Shown here in pieces: positions 45,139 through 54,779 of a stretch of DNA of 64,000 nt. The notes below the pieces were generated by a model that did not search any database, had not been told where the DNA came from, and saw only the letters and a list, made by a program, of their open reading frames with translations. The DNA is from Gracilaria domingensis (lineage: Eukaryota > Rhodophyta > Florideophyceae > Gracilariales > Gracilariaceae), in the NCBI GenBank assembly GCA_022539475.1, contig VCMS01000182.1:1-64000 (forward strand), written 5' to 3'. A program made the position numbers and the translations under genes. The stretch's first letter is position 1; every line of letters begins with the position of its first letter.

Positions 45139-48136
45139 GTGTTACCAATTTGGTCATATCTCGACGCATGTACGCTCTCAGCACGGGAGAGGTTGAGAAT
45201 TATTGCTCAGTTCGAGTCCCTCTCGCCAGAGAATCAAGCTTGTGTGCCGAGAACTTCCTATGAAGGCGCGAAGCACGCGATGGCTGTCCACTTGAGTGGA
45301 GGATCAAATGTTGTTCATGCTGCCCGCAGGGCACCCCAGAACATAGAGGGAAAATTCGAACCAGCGAACGGTGATCAGCATGATGCCCAGGATGGGAACC
45401 GTCCCCGACAGGTGGGTCCTGCTCCAAAAGAACTAGACTTTGGAGTCTCGTCTGTAGGAGGAGCGTCTTCTAAGCCGAAATTGAAGACGACCGAGGCACC
45501 TCTGCTTCACTCCCCGGCTGGTAGGATCCTGACAAGGAAGATGGATGCCACAGACGTGGATTCAGAACACTGTGGTGTTCTTCGTCGCCCGTGGGTAGGG
45601 TCCCGAAATTTCCTTGCTCCGGGTAGAATCCTGGTAATGGGAAAGAGAAATTACAAGGTTTATGCAGACCTTGGCCTTTCCACCCAATTCATGGTTAGAC
45701 AATTAGCTGTACTAGATACAGGAGCTGCTCTTAACTTAATCAACGAGAAGTTAATTCCGCCCACTCTTCGGGGAACCATCCGTTTCGGCCCTGCTCTAAA
45801 TCTCGCCGATGCGAATAATAATCCGTTGAGAACGGCTGGTTACATTACACTCCTTGTACGATTTGGAACTTGTTTGGCACAACTTGACTTTGTCGTCTGT
45901 GACTCGTTGGCTGCCCCGATTATTCTCAGTTGTGATTTCCGTGATCGCTTCGTGGAAGCTATTCGCCCGCGGAAACTCCAAGTGAAAATGGAAGACGGAT
46001 CAGTCAGGCCGATTGTTCGGAAACTGCTGCGAAGCGCAACGCGGAAACACGTGCCGCTACCGGCCGCGCATCAAGCCTCCAACGATGGCATGGTGTCGAC
46101 CAAACTACACGTTTTGAAGTCCCTGCAGCTGCCTCCAGAGTACTATGTATGGATCGATGTCACCACCAAACAATGGAGCATCCACGCAGTACATCCGTGG
46201 CCGGCTTTATATGAACAGCGCCAAATCGCTCTTGCGAATGGAGTGGTACCTATCCAACCAGATCAACCCTTCAAGGTTATGGTCTCCAACTTTGGAAAGT
46301 TCACTCAGTGGCTGGTAAAGAACCAAGTGATTGGTACAGTTCTGCCACACCCGACTGCGGTCGTCCCAACGAAGATCCCTATTGCAAAGGTTCTCGGAGT
46401 GTCAGACCCTAATGAGGTGGAGGAGAGCGCCGAATCGCAAGTTCGTGAAGCCGTGGACACGGATGAAACCCAAAAGGACTCGGGTCAAGACAATCCAAAA
46501 CCTTTGGAGGTTAGCCCCGTACTGCCTGGCAGTGATTTGAAGGATCCTGTTGAGGAATTGATTAAGCCAGATCTGGAGCATGTACCAGAATCCCATCGGG
46601 AGAAGTTACGTGAGATGTTGCGTGAACTTACTCCCATGTGAGACGGCACCCTAGGGACGATTGGAGTAACTGAACACTGTATCGACTTGCTTCCGAAAAT
46701 TCGGCCTATCACGCAAGACCCTTATCTGGCCGGACCGAAAGCTCGGGAAGAAGAGAAATCTGAAGTCGAGAAGATGTTGAGGGTTGGCGTTATCGAGGCC
46801 GATCAATCCCCTTGGGCGCCACCTGTAGTGCTAGTTCCAAAACCGGATGGCTTTGGAGATTTTGTATCCGTTACAGAAAGTTGAATGCGGTTACAGTGAA
46901 AGATGTATATCCGATACCCCGGATGGACGAATATATCGACTTTCTGGGGAGCGCAAACCTGTGTACCACCCTTGATGCTAACTGGGGACATTGGAAGGTT
47001 CCCATCAGGGAGGAAGACCGGGATAAGACAGCATTCGTCTGCCATCAAGGCATATACCGTTCCCGGAGAATGCCCTTTGAGTTAACTGATGCACCCGCCA
47101 CCTTCCAGCGTGCCGTTGATACCCTGTTGGCATGATTTAAGTAGACCAAATATTTGGTGTATCTGGACGATATCGTCGTTTTTCCCAACAATCTGGACGA
47201 TCATCTAGCCTATGTGCGGGATGTCATGAGAGTATTGCGTGATGCAGGAATCAAACTGAAACTCAAGAAGTGCGAGTTCTTCACCGATTCGGTTACGTAT
47301 CTGGGTCACATCATCCGTCCCGCAAATCTTTCAGTCGATGAAGTACGGATCAAATTATTGAAAGAGGCTAAGCACTCAAGGACTCAAGCAGAGTTGTGAT
47401 CCTTCTTAGGATTGTGTAACGTATACAGACGTTTCGTTCCGATCTTTGCGGACATTGCTTCACCATTGAATAAGCTCCATACGAAAGGAAAACCTCTTGA
47501 ACTAGACCTTTTTGGAGGTGCAGAGGCCTTCGCTTTTACGGCATTGGCTGACACGTGACGTCGCCGCCAATTTTGGCTCTCCCCAAACCTAGGTTTCCCT
47601 ACGAGGTCGACACCAACGCTAGCGCGAACCAGGTTGGGAGTGCTTTGTTTCGAACCGACGAGACCGGGAAAGTACACCCTATCGGGTACTGGTCGAGATC
47701 GCTGAATGTCCACGAACAGAATTACTCGGTGTCCGAGAAGGAATGTCTTTCCGTGCTCTGGGCATTGTCTACTCTCAGACCATATTTGATGGAAACCTAA
47801 TTTAGGATGCACACTGACCAGAAGTGCCTCCGTTGGCTCATGGAAATCATCGAATCATCAGGACGCTTGATGGGTTGGAGACTGCGACTGTTGAAATTTG
47901 ACTTCAAAATCGGGTACAAGAAGGGCTCCCTCAACTTGCTGGTAGATGCACTATCCGGTTTGGGCACAGCAGCTGAAGCAAAGCCTACTGAGGACGCTGA
48001 TATCCGATGCTTTATGGTTGGTGACCTCGATGGGAGTACTGAAATCCTGTCGGATAACGTGTGTGACGACATTCTTGCCAACAAACCGAAGAACCGGGTG
48101 CCGGGTCATTTATACCCATCACGCCCGAGGAGATGA
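45139..48136 (+). pseudogene. element C protease, reverse transcriptase and RNase H
   Basis: The protease has 'LAVLDTGAALNLINEKLIPP' (D-T-G) in a 500-codon frame. TGA 46639-46641 replaces the expected Trp of the gypsy 'WDGTLGTI' block. RT follows with 'IEADQSPWAPPVVLVPK', a frameshift near 46850, then 'YRKLNAVTVKDVYPIPRMDE' and the catalytic 'LVYLDDIVVF'. TGA/TAG lie at 47133-47143. TGA 47397-47399 falls where the family has Arg ('L-stop-SFLGLCNVYRRF'). RNase H has 'PYEVDTNASANQVGSAL' (Asp changed to Asn in 'TDAS') and, after a TAA, 'HTDQKCLRWLMEI'. The element is dead but its family position is clear. Confidence 0.82.
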
Positions 48137-48240
48137 TACGGGAACAGCAGACGGATCCATTCTGTACCCAGGTACGAGCCCGTCTGAACGGTGGATATCA
48201 ATTACCTTTTCAGGTGAACGATCAAGGCTACCTAGTTAGG

Positions 48241-48812
48241 AAGGTGTCAACGAGCCCCCAAATAGTGGTGCCGCACTCCTTGCAGAGTCGAGTTCTTCAC
48301 CTCTTTTACTAAGTGAAGTTGGGAGCACACCCGGGAGCAAGAAAGTTGTATCTCACATTGAGAAAAGATTTCTACTGGCCGGCAATGGCATTTGACTGTT
48401 ATGCATACGCCGATCCTGTCAGGAATGTGCTAAGAACGACATCAAACTGGGGAAGCACTCCAAGAAGTTAAAGTTGTTCCCCGCAAGGGCACCGCTGGAG
48501 TCTGTCGCCATTGAAATTTTAGGCGAATCCATCAAAATCTCGCAAGGGAATCAGTACCTCTTGGTAATTACCGATCGCTTCTCGAAGCTGATACGGACTG
48601 TGCCGCTTAAGCGGATAACTGCTGCCGCCGTGGCTCAGGCGTTTGTTACCCACTGGGTCTTTGTCTATAGACCACCGGACACTTACTGTCCGACAACGGC
48701 TCTCAGTTTACGTCGAAGTTCTTTCAAAACGTATGTCGCATCCTGGATATTAGGAATCTGTTTACAACCACGTATCATTCCCAAACTAATGGTCAAGCAG
48801 AGAGATTTAAGC
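48241..48812 (+). pseudogene. element C integrase
   Basis: Zinc-binding remnants ('GAHPGARKLYLTLRKDFYWP', 'CQEC') precede the core. The core reads 'ESVAIEILGE' (first Asp position appears to be Glu), 'YLLVITDRFSKLIRTVPLK', then after a frameshift near 48680 'LSDNGSQFTSKFF' (Asp) and 'QTNGQAERFKRTI' (Glu). The sequence then dissolves before 49000, where the SINE-like unit and element D begin. The family function is cDNA insertion. Confidence 0.75.
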
Positions 48813-49017
48813 GAACCATTTTTGGTGCATGTTGACAAAAGTTTCCAAAATTCGGTTGTTTTACCCTTTAAGCTACCGTTTGTGGTTGTGTTCCAGTTTC
48901 CGCTACGTTCGTATTACTTTGCATTTTCAAGGGAGAAGTCGCCGTACAGGGCTTACCATCTTCCCAGTCGCTTGACGCTTTGTAATTGAACTGAAGAAAC
49001 CTTAATTGAACCACCCC

Positions 49018-49105
49018 TGCTGCACTTGCAACTTACAGCGAAGGGAATCGAACCTAGAACCTCTGAAATTGCACCCGCGCCGCCTACTCACTAGGCCAGG
49101 CGCGC
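49018..49105 (-). mobile_element. tRNA-derived SINE-like unit, second type
   Basis: On the minus strand an A box (TGGCCTAGTGAGTAGG, 49098-49083) and a B box (GGTTCGATTCC, 49054-49044) are spaced exactly as in a tRNA, and the D-stem pairs (GCCT/AGGC). Anticodon, T and acceptor stems do not pair. It is a tRNA relic or SINE head, different from the unit at 23.6 kb. Confidence 0.55.
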
Positions 49106-49255
49106 GGCACTGCTTGTCTGCAACCTGCAAATTGCAATTTTTTCAAGTGGCAGCGCGAGGCTTGATTTGCTCTTTTCGAAAAATTAGACAATATATTTTG
49201 GCAACCCCCCCGTTTGAGCCAATTTTAAAGGTTTTTCATTCGCGCAACTCATACC

Positions 49256-50128
49256 ATGACGACCCCTCAAGGCAACCCAGGCACACCCCCACAGGTGCGT
49301 GCAGGTCAAATCATCCAAAGCATGGCTCGCGCGCTTGATGAAACACGGGCTCAGATGGAATTGTTGAAGCAAGAAGCGCAAACGAAGATATCCGCTCTCG
49401 AGACCTCACTCAGTGTCCTAGCCAATAAGGACAGCCCAGCCACGAATCCAAAGATCGACAAGCCCCCAACGTTCATTGGAAAGCAAAACATTGACAGTTG
49501 GATCACTCATATTCGCAATTATCTTGATGGAACCCCCGACGACAAAGCATTAACGATTGCGCTTAGTTACATCAGTGGAGCTGCTCATGAGCGGTATCTC
49601 GCCCAGCAAAGAAATGAACTGGAGTTGCAAACCCTTGAGGAACTCTTTGAACATCTTCAGAAACGATTTACTATTGTCAACAAAGAGAAAGTTGCTCGAG
49701 ACAAACTAAGCAAGTGGAAGCAGTACAAAGATTTTCAACAGTTCAATGAAGACTTCCTCAAGATTGTGCTCAAAATCCCTAACATCAGTATGGAAGAGCA
49801 AATCGACAGATATACCAGAGGCTTGAAAAGTTACATCTGGAAAGAGCTCTGCACCAATGAGTACAGATATTTGACTGATGCCATGAAAGACGATGAGCGA
49901 GTGGAATCTGCTTTCCGAAGGGGTGGACAGGCGCAATTTGGCAGGCAACCTGGGGGCTCTGGATCATCTCGAGGACCGCTACGCATGGATATTGGAAATA
50001 TGAAGCTGAAGAAGTTAACCAAGGAAGAGCGCGAGAACTGTAGAAAGTTGGGACTCTGTTTCCGCTGTCGACAACCTGGACACATGGCACGCGATAAACA
50101 GTGCCCAAAAAACTCCCAGAGGAACTGA
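49256..50128 (+). CDS. element D gag
   Basis: This is an intact 290-residue capsid protein from ATG 49256. It has an N-terminal coiled coil ('MARALDETRAQMELLKQEAQ') and a Retrotrans_gag-type capsid ('KPPTFIGKQNIDSWITHI', 'LSYISGAAHERYLAQ', 'EELFEHLQKRFTIVNKEK', 'IDRYTRGLKSYIWKEL'). A basic linker and one CCHC knuckle 'CFRCRQPGHMARDKQC' follow. It forms particles and packages RNA. The last 28 bases overlap the pol frame and carry a -1 slippery heptamer, so Gag-Pol would be made by frameshifting. Confidence 0.88.
   Translation: MTTPQGNPGTPPQVRAGQIIQSMARALDETRAQMELLKQEAQTKISALETSLSVLANKDSPATNPKIDKPPTFIGKQNIDSWITHIRNYLDGTPDDKALTIALSYISGAAHERYLAQQRNELELQTLEELFEHLQKRFTIVNKEKVARDKLSKWKQYKDFQQFNEDFLKIVLKIPNISMEEQIDRYTRGLKSYIWKELCTNEYRYLTDAMKDDERVESAFRRGGQAQFGRQPGGSGSSRGPLRMDIGNMKLKKLTKEERENCRKLGLCFRCRQPGHMARDKQCPKNSQRN
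50104..50110 (+). promoter_or_regulatory. -1 ribosomal frameshift heptamer CCCAAAA
   Basis: In gag phase the bases read C CCA AAA, a perfect X XXY YYZ slippery site. Slipping back by one moves translation exactly into the protease frame, and the gag stop (TGA 50126-50128) lies 16 bases downstream. Confidence 0.65.
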
Positions 50129-53100
50129 CTTCAGGGTCATCTGAAGAACCCACGTCAGTTCCACCGGACCACCATTGCACCCCACTAAATTCCATCGAAA
50201 CGCAACAATTGATTAAGCCAGCAAACCCCGTACCCATTGAATCTGCAGATAAACATCGTACCCAAGAAGAAATACCAAGCAACGGAAGACCTAAAATTCT
50301 TACCTCACGCTTAGCGTCACTATTTGAAACCCCCTCTGTTGGACTACTCCTTGCATATGTATTCATCAATAGCAGAAATTGTACGGCTCTGTTCGATAAC
50401 GGTTCCGAAATCAGTTTTTTGTCCAAGGCCATCTGCAAAAGCATGAAGATCCCAACCATTGACACTAGTTATGAAACCGAAATGGCCAACGGTTCCATTA
50501 CTGTGCTCCAGGAAACCCGAGAAGATGGAGTAGATATCCAGATTGAAGAACTACGAGAAAAGAGACGCTTCGCAATATGTGCATTATACGGATATGACGT
50601 CATTTTAGGAAAAGACTGACTATATGAATATAACCCCTATATAAACCACCGAACCAATGAAATTTCTTTTGTTCACAATTCCAGAACCATTTTCATCAAA
50701 GCAAACATTAAGAAGAACGAGAAGTTAATTTCTGTGAACAAAATCAAGAAGTCAATTCGAAGGAAGCTACCTGTATTTGTTGTAGCACTTCGGCCTTCAA
50801 AAGAAGAAACCTATGAACCAGCGAATGATCATAAACTCGAAGAACTACTTGAAGAATACAAGGACATTTTTCCAGAGAAATTACCAAAAGGATTACCCCT
50901 CACCGAGAACAAGATTTTCATATCGAGTTATCCCCTGAAGCAACACCTCAGAAGAAAGACGTATATCGAATGTCAGAAAAAGAGTTGAAAGAGCTAAAGA
51001 AGCAACTCAATGAACTTTTGGAACAAGGTTTTATTTGACCTAGTTCAAGCCCTTGGGGTGCCCCTGTTCTTTTCGCAGCAAAGAAGGATGGGAGCTTAAG
51101 ACTTTGCATTGATTACCGAGCCCTCAATAAGTTGACCATCAAAAATAGTTACCCTATTCCAAGGATTGATGATATTTTTGACCAACTCCGTGGCCCAAAA
51201 GTATTTTCAAAAATCGATTTAAGGTGGGGTTACCACCAAATTCGAGTCTCTGATACCTCCATTCCACTGACCGCTTTCAGAACTGGATATGGTCATTTTG
51301 AGTTTCTTGTCCTACCTTTCGGCCTCACCAACGCACCCGCAAGTTTCATGAGCTTAATGAACAATGTACTGAAGGATCATTTGGATAAATTTGTCCTGGT
51401 GTATCTCGACGACATTCTTATTTACAGCAAAACTGTAGAGGAGCATATGAAACACATTAGAAAAGTATTCCACGAACTTCGTGCACACAAGCTGTATGGG
51501 AAGCTTTCAAAGTGTGAATTTCTAGAGAAGGAGGTTGAATACCTCGGGCATGTGGTTACACCCGAAGGAATATCAGTAGAGAAACAAAAAGTGAAAGCCA
51601 TCACAAATTGGGAAACACCGAAGAATAAGACCGATGTTCAAGCTTTTCTTGGACTTGTTAATTACTACCGACGATTTATTAAGAACTGCTGCGAAATATC
51701 AAAACCACTGACCGCTCTGTGTGGAAATAACCCATTCAAGTGGGGAGGGGATCAAGAAAACGCCTTCAAAAATCTGAAACAAGCAGTTTCAAGTACACCA
51801 GTGCTCCGTCATTTTGACCCAAAACTGCCTATCATCGTAACCACTGACGCATCTCAGTATGCTCTAGGAGCAGTGTTGGAAAAAGTAGAAAACGGTATTG
51901 CCCGACCTGTTGCATTTCATTCAAGAACCTTGAATCCAGCTGAGCAACGCTACGCCGCCCACGAGCGAGAACTTCTTGCAGTTGTAGACACGTTAAGAGT
52001 TTGGAGAGTCTACTTACATGGACAACGCTTCAAAGTGCGTACAGATCATTTTCCACTGAAGTATCTGCAAACACAGCCAAATCTTTCCCAACGTCAAGTG
52101 AGATGGCTCGAAAGGATTGTTGAGTTCGATTTCACTTTCGAACCAATGAAAGGAAAATCCGACATAGTTGCAGATGTTCTCTCAAGATATCCTAAGCATG
52201 TTGAAGATCCGCTGGCTAGTAACCTCTCTCTACTAGATGAAGCAATCTCCAGAACCAACCCGTTGAATTCTTTATCTCTTATTGGTGAAATATCTAAGAA
52301 GGATATGCGCGCATTCACTGAAGGATACAAGAATGACAACGAATTCTTTGCTTCATACAAGAACCCTGAACTCCCCTTTGAACGAAAAGGTAATCTTCTC
52401 TATTTCAAGAATAAGCTGTGTGTACCGAGCGGAGAAATCAGAACTAAGATTTCATTTGAAAATCATGATATTCCTTCGTCAGGACATATGGCATTTAAAA
52501 AGACATTAAGAAGAATTTGGAAATCATACTTTTGGAAGACCCTCAGAAAAGACGTATACACCTACACGAAAACATGCCAGAGGTGTCAAGAGACGAAGCC
52601 AATTACCAAGAAGCCGCATGGATATCTCCAGCCATTATAACCCCCATTGAAGAAGTGGTCTCAGATCACAATGGATTTCATTACTCCACTTCCACGAACT
52701 AAGTCTGGAAACAGTGCCATATATGTAGTAGTCGATCGCCTTTCGAAACTTATACGCATCATTCCCACAACCAAGAATGTCACCGCTGTAGAAACAGCCA
52801 AGTTATATCTGGAGAATATCTATCGTCATCATGGACTTTCTGATTCCATAGTATCCGATAGAGATTCAATATTTATGAGTAAGTTCTGGAAGGAAGTATT
52901 CCAATCACTTGGAACAAAGTTGAAGCCATCATCAGCATATCACCCACAGACTGATGGACAAACCGAAGTAATGAATAAGAAGATCGAAGAAATGATCCGA
53001 TGTTTTGTTAATTACAGACAGAATAATTGGGACGAGCATCTCATTCAATTTGAAGTTGCTTACAACTCTTCGGTCGATTCTACCACGTCATTTACTCCCT

Positions 53101-53726
53101 TCTTTCTCACATATGGGGAAGAACCACGTGTTTTACCAATGGACATAATTACCTCCAAGAATCAAGCTGCTTCTGATTTTTTGACAAGTATCTCGGAGGC
53201 TGTTAGGCTTGCACGAAACCAAATCTCCAAGACAAACAAGTACTCTGAAACGTACTAAAATCAGAAAAGAACGCCTTGCGATTTTAGAGTTGGTGACCAA
53301 GTCATGCTTTCAACTAAAAAACTCAAAATGAACGAAACAGGCCCACGGAACAAGTTGGGAATCAAGTACTGCGGTCCATTCATCATTACTGAACAAGTGA
53401 GCCCAGTTACCTTTCGACTTGATATAGGACCTGTCGTGAAGCAAAGAAAAATACATGACGTGTTTCACTGTCAATTACTCAGAAGATACCACGAGGACAC
53501 TATCATGAGAAAATCACAGCCAAAGCCCACAGCCATCAAACTATCTGACGGAACAGAAGAATATGAAGTACAAGCAATTCTTAATCATCGAAAACGGAAA
53601 CGCAAGTCAGAATACCTTGTCAAATGGCTTGGTTATCCCGATCACGAAAATATGTGGCTCCCTGAATCCGAACTCAAGAACTGTTTTGACCTTCTAGAGC
53701 AGTACAAAAGAAGCCATAACCTCTGA
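50110..53726 (+). pseudogene. element D pol: protease, RT, RNase H, integrase, chromodomain
   Basis: The protease has 'CTALFDNGSEISFLSK' (D-N-G rather than D-S/T-G). The block 'VILGKD', TGA 50617-50619, 'LYEYNP' shows a stop at the expected Trp. A frameshift follows near 50950, and TGA at 51036 replaces Arg in '[17 protein letters not shown]'. From 51132 a 502-codon frame holds RT ('[19 protein letters not shown]', '[11 protein letters not shown]'), RNase H ('[15 protein letters not shown]') and integrase zinc residues ('[12 protein letters not shown]'). After TAA 52638-52640 comes the integrase core: 'ITMDFITPLP' (Asp), 'IVSDRDSIFMSKFW' (Asp) and 'HPQTDGQTEVMNKK' (Glu). TAA 53256-53258 precedes the C-terminus, with a chromodomain (about 53556-53708: 'EYEVQAILNHRKRK', 'EYLVKWLGYPDHENMWLPE'). 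Chromodomains steer integration to marked chromatin. Confidence 0.88.
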
Positions 53727-53761
53727 ACATTCGCGGGCCCAATAACCACCCATCACCAACA

Positions 53762-54274
53762 ATGACGAACAACGAACAGCCGAACATCGCGAACAATCTG
53801 CAACTCGACAACGCCAGTCAGTTTTACAGTCGTATAGTTCTTGGGGGACGAAGGATGCTTACCTGGTTTGAGGGTATTACCGATGAAATTTTCGAGAGAT
53901 TTCGTCTTGGGTGGGCCTTATGTCGTATTTGCTTTGCCTTTCCGCAAGTTCGAGGACCATTTCTAACCCCAGAGAATGCGATCATGCTAAGAAAGCTATT
54001 CAAAGCTTATGAAGATGGCACACTTGAAGATATTCATGAAGAGTTCGTTCTATTCCTATTCTCTTACCTGGTATCTCAGTTTGGTCACCTCTCGCCGGAC
54101 CCCGGAGAGACATTCTTGAATACAATTGAAAGTGCTTTTCTACACATCGAGGAATTTGGAGATAATACTGATCTTTCCATAACGTTTGAACCGCGTTCCG
54201 ATATGATTCTCTTCCCTAACCCTCCAGGACAGTTTGAAAATCATCCTATTCCGAATGGTACGCCCAACAACTAA
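53762..54274 (+). CDS. extra ORF after pol in element D
   Basis: This is an intact 170-residue frame from ATG 53762, 35 bases after the pol stop, ending just before the purine tract. It reads 'MLTWFEGITDEIFERFRLG', 'ALCRICFAFPQVRGPFLTPE', 'EEFVLFLFSYLVSQFGHLSP' and 'FLNTIESAFLHIEEFGDNTD', with Asn/Pro-rich ends. There is no signal peptide or clear membrane anchor, so it is not an envelope protein. It is predicted to be a mostly helical soluble protein. Chromoviruses normally have nothing here. Its intactness beside a damaged pol is notable. The function is unknown. Confidence 0.7.
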   Translation: MTNNEQPNIANNLQLDNASQFYSRIVLGGRRMLTWFEGITDEIFERFRLGWALCRICFAFPQVRGPFLTPENAIMLRKLFKAYEDGTLEDIHEEFVLFLFSYLVSQFGHLSPDPGETFLNTIESAFLHIEEFGDNTDLSITFEPRSDMILFPNPPGQFENHPIPNGTPNN

Positions 54275-54521
54275 CGAGTCGGGGCAACTCTCCTTAATGG
54301 GGGAAGTGATGTTAGGATTTCGTTAATTCTGGTCATGTTTTTATTTGAATTTGTTATATTGCTATGCTTTTAGTTAGTCATTTAATGTTTTGATGCTTTC
54401 TTTGAATTCCCCGTGATCTAGCGATCCGATTTGATACCCTAATGATCCTCAGAGTCTTTGTTTGACATTAGTTGTCATAATGTTACCAAGACATCTCACG
54501 TGTGATGTCTGCATCGTCAGT

Positions 54522-54529
54522 TGACGTCA
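54522..54529 (+). promoter_or_regulatory. CRE/ATF-type palindrome TGACGTCA
   Basis: This is a perfect 8-bp bZIP site, 62 bp upstream of the heat-shock element inside the LTR of element D. Confidence 0.5.
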
Positions 54530-54590
54530 TGACTGACTTCATAATTTCGGTGCCTTGCCGAAACTTCTACAAATGGACACGTTGCAGGAA

Positions 54591-54610
54591 CTTCTAGAAG
54601 GTTCTAGAAG
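54591..54610 (+). promoter_or_regulatory. heat-shock element, four contiguous units
   Basis: CTTCT AGAAG GTTCT AGAAG gives four perfect alternating nTTCn/nGAAn pentamers, the binding site of heat-shock factor trimers. It lies about 135 bp upstream of a TATA box within the LTR. Confidence 0.65.
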
Positions 54611-54744
54611 ACTCCACTGTCGATTTCTACCCACAGTTTCTACACTAATTCCGACGCAAGGGCCAGTACTCATAGACACATTAGTTTGAGGGATATTCTA
54701 GAAATCTGCGTCAGCGACCTTATTTTCGAAGGTCCGATTCTCCA

Positions 54745-54750
54745 TATAAA
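54745..54750 (+). promoter_or_regulatory. TATA box of element D LTR
   Basis: TATAAA lies downstream of the CRE and heat-shock element, completing a plausible U3 promoter. Confidence 0.45.
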
Positions 54751-54779
54751 CCCTGGTCGACTGCCCGACCTCTCCTCGG

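Larger units (their letters stand above)
49200..54760 (+). mobile_element. chromodomain Ty3/gypsy element D (chromovirus)
   Basis: This is the best preserved gypsy element in the window: gag, protease, RT/RNase H, integrase with C-terminal chromodomain, an extra ORF, a purine tract and a 3' LTR cut by element E. A 5' LTR was not recognised; sequence before gag (TTTTGGCAACCCCCCCG at 49195) may be the primer-binding leader. It appears inserted in, or recombined with, the integrase end of element C. Confidence 0.8.
54307..54760 (+). repeat. 3' LTR (U3 part) of element D
   Basis: A purine tract AATGGGGGAAG (54296-54306) is followed by TGATGTTAGG, the LTR start. The U3-like region holds a CRE, a heat-shock element and a TATA box in promoter order. 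The right end is lost where element E begins, between about 54760 and 54830. No second LTR copy was found, so the call rests on position and signals. Confidence 0.6.

Noticed and set aside
49018-49105. functional tRNA gene
   Set aside because: Box spacing and the D-stem fit, but anticodon, T and acceptor stems do not pair.
13545-51038. UGA reassigned to tryptophan in the nuclear code
   Set aside because: The same frames use TGG for Trp, TGA also appears at expected Arg and Gly positions, and TAA/TAG stops and frameshifts occur alongside. Mutational decay explains it better.
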